Of a stretch of DNA of 64,000 nucleotides, positions 1 to 10,500 are shown piece after piece. Position 1 is the stretch's first letter. The number at the start of each line of letters is the position of its first letter. The notes beneath the pieces were generated by a model. It was not told where the DNA came from, ran no database searches, and saw nothing but the letters and a program-made list of their open reading frames with translations. A program made the position numbers and the translations under genes. Source of the stretch: Xiphias gladius (Eukaryota; Chordata; Actinopteri; Istiophoriformes; Xiphiidae); contig NC_053403.1 in assembly GCF_016859285.1 (NCBI RefSeq), positions 62,001-126,000 of the forward strand. The letters run 5' to 3'.

Positions 1-39
1 ATCATCGTGTTGGTAGTGCTGCAGGCTCAATAAGAATAA

Positions 40-320
40 CACTCAACTCTATTGTCCCTCTAAAAAAGAAGATAATAAAACAAAGGAGGTTAGCGCCATG
101 GTTTAACTCCCAAACCCGCATATTGAAGCAAACGATACCAAAACTTGAAAGGATATGGCGTTCTACCAAACTGGAAGAAGCCCGCTTAGCCTTGGGTCTC
201 TGTAGACGTAACTATAAAGAGTACGATCTAGACCTGCTCTATATGAAAAGTGTCCTGAGATAACTTCTGTTATGATTTGGTGCTATATTAATAAAATTGA
301 CTTGACTTGACTTGACTTCC
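40..320 (+). mobile_element. L2-like LINE fragment with a pentamer tail
   Basis: One frame from about 85 reads through a peptide with an APWFN start followed by a basic, Arg/Lys- and Glu-rich stretch ending in KLEEARLA. This is the pattern of the linker between endonuclease and reverse transcriptase in fish L2-type LINEs. The copy is truncated at the left edge and has no long ORF. Bases 297-320 are a short (TTGAC)n tail, as seen at LINE 3' ends. The family name is from memory of the motif. Confidence 0.55.
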
Positions 321-1329
321 CCACACAGACTTACATCCCACAGCACCTAGTGTTGCGTGTCCTCACTGTAATGTCCACAGACGTTACTCAAACTGCTAAC
401 CCCACACTGATGTCCCAGCCTCTTCTCTATGGAAACAAAATAGGGTCAAAAGTATTGTAGCTGTGTATCACCATATCTGACTGTGTGAAAACATTCTGTA
501 TGAATACATTTACAAGTGTGAATGTGTAAAAATGTTTTGATCAAATGAATACAAATGTTTGAATGTGTAAAAAAATATCTGAACGAATAGATTTAATTCT
601 TAAAACCATAAGATCTGTAGCTGTGCATGACATTTTGTGAACGAATGAAAAATATTTGTATCCCAGATTTGACACTTCCTCCTGAGTAGAGAATGGGGAT
701 TCTCAGATTAACATATTTGTGTATCCAATCAGGAATATCACTTCACTCATGCAGCCAGGGGGTGAGCCTTTGCAGCAGTTTTTTGCTGCAGTCCACCAAT
801 GGGTAGATCACCTGCAGCACAGAGCCCACCTGGAGACCAAAACATTAATGAGTCTACAGGAGTCGGAAAATCAGACTGAGCTCCCAAATCTAAGGTTAGT
901 AGGTAAGCGGCTACCTGCTTGTTTTTAGCTAGTCATACAGCAGTTTAGCTAACTATGAAGACAACATTCTTTCTCGTGATGGTTTGATGAAATTGCTAGA
1001 TTGGTGATGTCAGTGTTGCATTGCTAAACAATGAACCTGGCGTAGAATTACAAAAGTTTGCTATTTAGTTCATATTTTGCAGAGTTAAGAAAAAATAGGT
1101 CCACCTAATTCCCCCTATGCGTGTCTGGTAACTTTAGTAAGAAATACTTGGACAGTGTGTGTTACATTAGCAATTCACTGAACAAAATGTTGTGGCCTGA
1201 TTAAACATTTATTCATGTAGTCTAATGGGATGGTTTGGTAGCCTTATGTGATGCTTTATTGTCAACACGAAGAATCGCAAGGACAGCAATACAACCTGTG
1301 ATACAATGCAAAAAGGCAGGTAAAGCAAT
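321..1329. other. No recognised gene; one unexplained small ORF
   Basis: Mostly AT-rich sequence with repeated GAATGTGTAAAAA-like phrases at 500-570. An open stretch at 719-928 (plus strand) encodes a peptide with the phrase EPLQQFFAAVHQWVDHLQHR that looks compositionally like protein. It is preceded by a possible acceptor (ccaatcag ending at 730) and followed by a weak donor (aag/gttagt near 894). I do not recognise it. It could be an exon of a gene to the left or part of a retroelement. Confidence 0.3.
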
Positions 1330-2830
1330 ATAGTGGTGGACAAATTCCACTTCACAATTTCAGGAACTGCCATCCCAACACTGACAGAACAGCCATTCAA
1401 GAGCCTAGGCAAGCTTTTTGACAGCAGCCTGAAGGACACAGTCGCCATCCACAAAACCTGCGGAGACCTTGAAGCTTGGTTGACAAATCTGGGTTGCCTG
1501 GTCGTTTCAAGGCCTGGATACACCAACACACCATCCTGCCCAGGGTTTTGTGGCCCCTGCTACTTTATGAGGTTCCAATGTCAACTGTGGAAGCCCTGGA
1601 GAAGAAAATCAGTAGCTACCTGCGAAGATGGCTTGGCCTGCCAAGAAGCTTAAGCAGTGCTTCTCTGTATGGGTCCACCAACACCCTACGGCTCCCCTTC
1701 AGTGGCTTCACAGAAGAATTCGTGGTAACAGGCACAAGAGAAGCAATGCAATACAAACACTCCAGGGACCCCAAAGTAGCAGCAGCTGGCACTGAGGTCT
1801 GCACTGGCAGGAAGTGGAGTGCTCCCAGTGCTGCAGGTGGCAGAGGCAAAGCTGAGGCAGAAGGCTCTTGTCATAACTGTGGCGACAGGGTGAGAAGGCC
1901 TAGGCTACTTTCCAAACTGCTAGGCCAGGAAAGCCAAGGGAATGGAGCGATAAGATCTCCTCCAGGAAGAAGTGTGCAAAGGTGCAGAGGCGGTACGGGT
2001 CAGCAAGACGGTGGCACTCACTCAGAAAGGAGCCTAGACAAGGTGGGAAAACACACTGCAGTGGAGGATCATTTGGTTGGATTTCTGGCAGGCAGACTTC
2101 TACCGCATCAGATTCCTGGTCCAAGCGGTCTACGACACCTTGCCAAGTCGAACAAACCCCCACACATGGGGCAAGGCGGAAACACCTTCCTGCCTCTCTG
2201 TGCTGGGAAAGGGTCCCTTCAACATCTTCTCAGCAGCTGCCCCAAACCTAGCCAATGGACGCTAGCTACTGCTGGTGCTCAAGGCAGTTGCAGAAGGGGT
2301 CACCACAGCATTGCAATCAAACAAACACCATCCTAGGAAGAAGTCCATCATTTTTCCTTAAACCTCGAAAGAAGCCCTTCCGATGATCACAGCCCCAAAC
2401 CGACAGCTGAGAGTGGTCCTAGGAAGACAACTCAATTTCCCTGGTCATATCAAAGAAGAAGAACTCTCTGCCCAGACCTGGTCATCTTCTCTGATTCCAC
2501 CAAGAAAGTGTTCTTGTGGGAGCTGATAGTGCCCTGGGAGGAACACATGGAGGAGGCCCAATAGAGGAAGCTTGCCAAATACCAGGAGCTTGTGGAGCTG
2601 TGCAGAAGCCAAGGCTAGCGGGCTCGCTGCGACCCAATTGAAGTGGGCTGCCGAGGTTTTGTAGGGACCTTACACTGTAAAGCTCTGACTGGGCTCGGAA
2701 TGACCAAAGCTGCAAAGAGGGGGGGCCATATGTTCCATCAACGAAGGTGCAGAAAAACCCAGTAGGTCGCTTTGGATAAAGAGGGCAGACCCATGGCTTG
2801 TTGCTGCTGGGATGCAAGCTGGGACTTGAT
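1330..2830 (+). mobile_element. LINE with restriction-like endonuclease, 3' part of pol, decayed
   Basis: Two overlapping frames give the C-terminal half of a non-LTR retrotransposon polyprotein: VDKSGLPGRFKAW and SYLRRWLGLPRS near 1475-1670, TEEFVVTGTREAMQY near 1715, then HTWGKAETPS with a CPK-type zinc knuckle near 2160-2240. Bases 2465-2570 encode PDLVIFSDSTKKVFLWEL, the PD-(D/E)xK type nuclease core used by the R2/R4/NeSL groups. Frame changes (about 1475, 2100, 2340) and in-frame stops after 2560 show it is dead. Reverse transcriptase motifs proper lie upstream and are absent, so the copy is 5' truncated. Confidence 0.8.
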
Positions 2831-3289
2831 CAACCCGAGCTGGGTCACCCGGGAGTTAATGCTTTGTGACTGAAACCATATGTTAGTGACAGTTTTTAGG
2901 AAAACAATTTGGCCTATTTAAGAGTCGGTGGTCAAGGCTGATTTTCAGAGTGGTTCATTGGCTTCACACCCTCTCATGAGCACATCTGCAAATGTTTGAT
3001 TTGACGCCGTACTTCTTTGTAATAAACCTTTAAATGCAGTCAAGACGGTGTCAGCGGAGTCTTCGTCATCTTCTTCACATCATCATCGGCTTCTAATAAA
3101 CTACACTCACAAATATTAAATATCAACTGCAGGAAAGGAGATACCGTGCAAAACGTTCTTTAGCATCTTGTGATAAATCCAGTTTGATAAAATCCACCAA
3201 GAAGCTTCACATACAAATGAACTCTCAACTTTTATAATGCTTGACACCGCTTGGTACCGCCTTCTGCGTGGGAGCGACCAGACAGAACC
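2831..3289. other. Non-coding spacer upstream of the ppp4r4 promoter region
   Basis: No open frame or known repeat is recognisable. The first 150 bases may still be the 3' UTR of the LINE to the left. An ATCTTCTTCACATCATCATCG run near 3070 is simple-sequence-like. Confidence 0.4.
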
Positions 3290-4344
3290 CAAAACGTTTT
3301 ATTGAAATAATTGCATGTTGGTGTACTTAATGTAGGCCGAAATGAGTGGGTCTTACCGATTTCTAAAATATATATATATTTTTTTAAGGTCCTACGGATG
3401 ACAAGGTTTACAAATGATCACAGACGCGTCATAGCGCTTACATTTTAACGCAGTTCGGCGTGACGTTCCTACCGCAGAGGGCAGAACAGTTGAAGCGGGT
3501 GTAGTAGGTCAGGATTTTATTTGAATAAATGTTTTTTAGTGTGTTGAATGTGCGCCGAACTGAAGAGGAGATCATGTCGTTTTGTCACATGTCTGATGTT
3601 TGAGGTTTCCCAGATTCTTACTCTTATTAATTAGTAAATAAATTCTGTAATGCGAGTTTTGAACTGAGCCTGGCGTGACGTTCCCTCCGCACAGAGGAGG
3701 CAGAAAAGGTGTAAAAGATTTTATTGAAATACGTGCTGCCTGGTGTACTGAAATGAAAAGTGATGTTTTTGATGTATGCTACTCTTCGGTTTTAAGCTTT
3801 AACAGATTGTGTCTTAACTAGCGCGAAAATAAGCGTTCATTTCTTTTACCAGAGGCTAGCTTGACGTTTCCTCCGCAGAGGAGAGAGCGCGGATTGGTTT
3901 GGAAACCGTTCGGCCGATAGTCGCTGACAGCGGCTGGCTGTGGGATCTGCTGCCTGCTCTCACACTAACCAACTGGGATATTCTATTCAAAAGATGTTCC
4001 TCGGAATAGTGGAGATTTTACTGAAATAACTGCATGTCGGAGGACTCGTGAGCGCGAAATAGAAGAATAGACGGTGTTGAGTTCTGAAATGCATTTTGGA
4101 CCTCTGACAGATTTCTTCATCTGCAGATGAGCGAAGACGCGTTATATTATTAGAATTCTGAACGGAGTCTGGCGTGACGCCCCCCCCTCCGGACTGAACG
4201 AGCAGGGATCTCCTTGGAAACGGTTAGTGACAGCGACCCCCCTCCTCGCACCTCGTCCTCTCATCAGGGATGGTTAGCACTGAGATCTGCCGCATGCTCT
4301 CCCACTAACCACCAGTGCGAAACTGGGCCATTTCCAGTGAACAG
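3290..4344 (+). promoter_or_regulatory. Putative ppp4r4 promoter built of degenerate tandem units
   Basis: Two phrases recur in order. One is tttta(t/c)tgaaataa..gcatgt.gg.gtact at about 3297, 3512, 3718 and 4014. The other is a ctggcgtgacgttccctccgc-like block at about 3456, 3670, 3855 and 4161, each with a TGACG (CRE half-site-like) core. A larger block (about 3898-4010) is repeated at about 4205-4365, the second copy running into the real start codon. The region is richer in CpG than its surroundings and directly precedes exon 1, so promoter function is inferred from position. Confidence 0.6.
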
Positions 4345-7300
4345 ATGTTCTCCAGCAGAATGAGTCTGAACCAGTCCAGCCTGCTGTACGGACAGCTGGA
4401 GGACCTGCAGGAGCTTGCCTTCATCGAGAGGCCGATTCGCAGGAGTCTCAAGGTATTTTTACATCTCAGCCTCTGATGGTTTGAATACAGTCACATTAAT
4501 ACTGAGTTGGTCAGACACACAGAAGTGGGTCATGTGTTGATCACAGATTGTGATGTGTGAGATGTGAAGCGATGATGATGATAATGATGGAGGCGATAAT
4601 GTGACATGTTGAATGAGTCAGTGGGAGGAAGATCAGCAGCCTCCATGCAGGAAGCAGAGGGGAGACCCACTATCTGCGCAGCATGACGCAGTTTCTGTCT
4701 GTCCGTCTGTAGTGAGACAGGTGGACAGACACACAGGTGGACAGTCTGTAGTAGAGCAGTATTCAGGATCTCTTGTCTCTGTCAGGACCTCTGTCATAAT
4801 GAATTAACGTTATTCTCTCACTTTTACATCAACGTCCACCTGTGACGATATTTATCACAATTTTCAGAATCCCATGATAAGAAGAGGACTGTTGTTAAAG
4901 CCTGTCCCTGCAGGACAACAGAAAATATTTTCAACTGATAAGTACTGTAGGGCAATGAGATAATATGTTAATAAGTATGGACTCAAAAATTTCGGCTAAT
5001 GATCAGTTTCTTGATCAATCGAAAGATCATTTGGTCCAATAAATATAAGAAAATTGTTTTTAAAAATGTCCAAGTGGAGATATTAAGACGTTTCGTTTTG
5101 GCCGAGCAACAAAAACCAAAACATAAAGACACTCGGTTTAACATCATGTTTGACAAAGAAAAGCAGCAAATATTCACTTGTGCAGCTTGAACCATAAACA
5201 TATTCTAGGACTTAATTGGTCATTAAAACAGTTACAGATTGATTTTGTGTGGATCAGCTTATAGTTCTTCCATCAGAGTTTATTTTTACACAAGTGTGTC
5301 TCTGCAGATACTGAGTCACTGTTGTTCAAAAACACATTTAAGAGTCTTTATCAGACGACAAACAGAATATCTATCATCGTTGGTGTTTGTGTGATGTGAC
5401 ATAAAAAGGTGCATAAACATCGACACAGTAAAATGTAAAGATACCAGGACAAACAGTGATCCAGCACAGAGTCGTTACATTAGTCCAGATGTAGAGTTAC
5501 CGTATGTGTAACCAGGAGATTAGAGACCAAAGACCAAGGCAGCAGTGACCTGACAGCAGAGACCAAAGACCGGGACAGGAGAAACCAGGGCGATTAGCAG
5601 AGCCCCCCCGGATTTTTCTAATATTCATTGTTGTCTTCGTGTCCTTGTGTCCTCACTCTGGACCGAGCCCAGGCTCAGTGATGATGATAATTAGGTCCAA
5701 ATGATGAAATTTTAAGTTTAAAAAAAAAGTATAATCAAATTTTGAATAATTATAAATGTGACAGTTGAATAAACAGAATACAAGAAGAAGAATGACAGAC
5801 TAGAATTACACACCGAGAACACACACTCCAGTTGTCTCTGAAATCACTCACTAATTCACGTATTCACTCATTCACTCACTCCCTTTATACTTTACTCAGA
5901 GTTGAGCTGCAGATTCAGCTTTCAGACACATTTGCTGATCTTTATCATGTTGCTTCATCACTGATAGCCACTCAGTGGTCATTTTGTCATCTGTGGAGCA
6001 CTGTGGGATTGTTAGCAGACAGTAGATACATGTTGGACTCTACTTTTTGTTCTGCAGGGTGATAGTTGAGGGAAACATATAGTCGAGACACTTACAGTCA
6101 GAATTCCGATAGACAAATAAAACGTCCGACAGTAAATGTAGAGCAGTATAAAGGAGACGGAGTGATTTCTTCTTCCTTTTCCTCTTCTTCTGTTCACACC
6201 TGACTCTGTGGAGGTGGAGGGGGCGGGGCTCTAGGATGACGAAGCTGTGAGGGGGTGGGGTCTGGGGGGGCTTCTTATGGGAGGAAACCCTAACGTCATG
6301 ATGACACAGACACACACCCCCATCTCCTCCCACGCACACACACTCATATATTTGTGTGTGTGCGTGCTATATTGCTAATTTTTTTGGGACATTTTAGTTG
6401 TGTTCATACTCTGATCCTCTATCCTCTATTTCAGTAAAAGTACTAATACCACACAGTAAAAACAATCTGTTATAAGTAAAATTTGTGGTGGCAATTCTTT
6501 CCGCTCCATATAGTACTAGGAGTCAACTCGTTTTTCGGTAAGTTTAATTCAACATCTGCAGATGGTCTCAAGCATACAGAGATCAAAGGTCACGGCAATG
6601 AGCAGTGTATGGCAATGAGCAAAGAACACAAAACTTAGTAAGCATTTATACACTTTAGTGAGTACAGAAGGAAGAGGTTGCTGTTCCAAGAGATATAACA
6701 CACATACATGGGAATTGTTCCATTGCAGCTGCAGGGATGAAGGCTGTCTGCCTGGCATCGTTTTATCTCTGAAGGTAGCAATCAGTGCATTCCATAGATG
6801 AATATAACTACAGCATAAGTAGTAGTAAAATGTGAACAGTTTTAAAATTTTCCATTACAAAGTACTGCATTGAAAATGTACCTTGAGTATTATCAGCAAA
6901 ATGCACTTAAAGTATCAAAGTAAAAGTATGTGTTCTCCTGATATTATATCATCCTCACTAGGTTGTTAATCCTGAGGCATCAATGCTCCAAGTGGTGTTA
7001 GTTTTAATTACTTTATACACGGATGAGCTGTAATTAATGAGCCTGGCCGATATATTGGTCGGCTAATTTTAGTCGGCTGATATTAGCCTATCACAGATAT
7101 ATATCGGTATCGGCATATGTTGTCTAATATGCTCAGATATTTTTTTTTTACAGAACATAATGCAGAAATAGATGCTTTGGATAAGTTACAAATTGTGTCA
7201 TTGTATAGTTTGTCCAGCAGAGCGCGCTTCATTGTTTACAATAATCTCAGCACTGTCTGTAGCACATGTAGCAGAGTAGTGTCACAGCTGAGCAGATGGA

Positions 7301-7515
7301 GGAGCAGAGTCAAGTGGTGTCTTTACACTAAGTTGCTAACTAGTTTGTGAAATATATTGCTGAATAGTTAATAAACAATGACCCCATCGTTTCCCCTTTT
7401 CAAATTTCATGTATATGTATATATGTGTATATATGTGTATGTATACATGTAAATATGTGTATATATCTGTAAATGTATATATGCATATGTGTGTATATAC
7501 ATGTGTATATATATG

Positions 7516-7546
<31 letters not shown>

Positions 7547-10500
7547 ATTTAAAAAAATCTCGCTCTCACCCCCGCTCCCTGATGGGGGATGTGGTGTGTC
7601 TTCCTCAAGCTCAGGTCCTCTACCAGAGGCCTGGGAGTTTGAGGCTTCTGCGCAGTATCTTAGCTGTTCCTAGGACTGCGCTCTTCTGGGCAGAGACCTC
7701 AGATGTTGTACCCGGAATCTGCTGGAGCCATTCTCCCAGTTTGTGGGTCACAGCCCCCAGTGCTCAAGTTACCATTGGCACCACATTTGCCTTTACTCCC
7801 CGCATCTTTTGTAGCTCCTCTTTCAGCCCTTGGTATTTTTCAATCTTCTCGTGTTCCTTCTTCTTGATTTTACACTCTGTGTTGGTATTTGTAGCTGTCC
7901 TGAACATCTGCAATGCTGCCTTCTGGTAGTTCAACCCCCTCCGTTCTGATCATTATCCCTCTCTTTGATACCATCCGACCACACTTATCTAGTCCGAATG
8001 ACATTCCGATGTCATTGCTGTAGATCCTGGTGAGGTGGGTCAGTGACACGATATCTCGCTCATTCCTGGCATACAGCTTGATGTCATCCATGTAGAGGAG
8101 GTGACTGATTGTTGTTCCGCTATGGAACTGGTACCCGTAGCCACTCTGAGGGGGTTCAGGCCTATGCAGAACAGCAGCGGGGATAGTGCATCACCTTGGT
8201 ATATGCCGCACTTGATGGTAACTTGTGCAATTGGCTTTGAGTTGGCCTCCAGAGTTGTTTTCCACAGCCCCATTGAGTTCTTGATGAAGGCTCTTAGTGT
8301 CCTGTTAATGTTGTACATGTCCAAGCATTCCAGTATTCATGTGTGTGGCATTGAGTCATAGGCCTTTCTTGTAGTCAATCCAGGCGGTGCACAGGTTGGT
8401 CTTCCTGGTCTTGCAGTCTTGGGTGACTGCTCTATCAACCAGTAGCTGGTGCTTAGCACCCCTGGTATTACTACCAATTCCTTTCTGGGCCCTGCTCATG
8501 TATTGGGCCATGTGCCTATTCATCTTAGCCGCTATGATGCCTGACAGTAGCTTTCATGTTGCACAGAGGCAGGTTATTGGCCGGTAGTTGGATGGGATCG
8601 TGCCCTTCTGGGGGTCCTTGATCAGGACTGTCCGCCCTTGGGTTAACCACTCTGCGTGCGTCCCATCCATCAGCAGCTGGTTCATTTGTGCTGCCAGGCA
8701 TTCATGGAGTGGAATAAGTTTCTTTAGCCAGTAGGTGTGGATCATGTTTGGGCCCGGTGCTGTCCAGCTCTTCATACCTGACACTCGTTCTTGGATGTCT
8801 GCCATTGTTAAGGTTACTGGATCTTGTTCCAGGAGATTGCTGTGGTCCGCTCTTAGAACCACTAGCCACTGAGCATTGGTGTTATGTGATGCCTCCTTCT
8901 CCCATATGCTCTTCCAGTATTGTTCAGTCTCAGCCCGGGGAGGATCTGTTCTCGTGTTATTACCTTGCCACTGAGAGTACAGTTTGGATCGTTTGGTGGA
9001 GAACATCCTATTTATTCTCCTGGCTTCTGCTTCTCCTGTGTATCTCTTCAGGCGGGTAGCCAGAGCTGTGAGCCTTTGCTTGGCAGTCTCCAGTGCCTCA
9101 GGTATAGGCAGCATGTTGTACTTCCTGGGTATCCCTTTCGTCCCCACACCTTTATTTAGCTCTGAAAGTTGACTAACTTCTCTCCGTGTTGCCTTGATCT
9201 TGGCCCCCAGCCTCCTTCTCCATGGGGGGTAATGCTCTTTGTGGCTTATGGTGTTCATCTTGTAGCCAAGCATCTCTGGGATCACTGTTGCTGTGGTGTA
9301 TATCACCTGAATGGTCTCAGTTACGGTCCTAGTAGCAAAGTACGTAGCACTGCATTCACATCCTTTAGCAGACTTTCAGAGGATACTTTGTGTATATATA
9401 TATGTGTATATATATGTATTTGTTTGTGTATGTATATATGAAGATTATTGGCCAATATATCAATATTGGAATGTTTTTACTCTTGGTCAGGTACTAGTAA
9501 CAAATGACTGTTTCATTTTGGAATATTTTATTAATTATTTTCTCGAATAATCGAATGATTGTTTTGTAAAGAAAAAAAAAAAACAGAAAATGCTGAGAAA
9601 TGCTGTCACAATCACCCAGAATCCAAAGGGAAACCTGAGTTTCATTTGTTTAAGTTTTTTTTTTTTTTTTTTTCATTTTTAATTCAAAATGAAAAACATT
9701 TCACTGTTCCTTCCTAAATGGTTATAAACTGAACATTTGAGGTTTTGGACAATTGGTCACACAAAATACTTGAACATATCAATTAACTACTCAATTAATA
9801 GACCAACTGCTTCAGCTCTAATGACCTCTAATTGGCAGTTTAATTTATAACAAAGCATCATATTTTACAAGTTAACATGTTTTTTAATAAAAAATCAGAA
9901 TCTGTACAATAACTCAAAATGTCACATAAATTCAGTGCAGTATAACACAATATTTCTCTCTGAATTGTAGTGAGATAGAAGTATAGAGTAGCAGAAAATG
10001 GAAATACTCGAGTAAAGTACCTCAAAACTTTACTTAAGTACAGTACTAAAGTAAATGTACTTAGTTATATTTCAGCACTGACAGAGAGTTCAGCATAGTT
10101 TCTCTACATCACGGCAAATCATCGGGCACAGGAGGTACAAAGTACATCATAATTTTATATATGTTATTTTTTATTTAATTTTATAGTAATAGGACTATTT
10201 TTGTCATGTCTTGTTGTTTCTTTGCTCTCTGTTCTTTTATGTGGCTGCTGTAACAACACAATTTCTCCTCAAGGATTCATAAAGTATCTATCTATCTATC
10301 TATCTATAAATACATGCATACAATCATTACAGGCAGTTTTGTGGGGACATAAATCTGTCACTCTGTGGGGAATTTATGTCCCTTCTAGTGATGGAGTGAT
10401 GAAGTGATGGTGTTTGTGTGTTTGTGCTCTCTTGTGCGGCGATCTTTGTGAGTACCAGTTGGCTTTTATACCTTGCGAGGACACTGTTGCAAAATGAGGG

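Noticed and set aside
1476-2336. 286-codon ORF as a host gene
   Set aside because: Its content is LINE pol in two frames; the C-terminal part is out of frame with the element.
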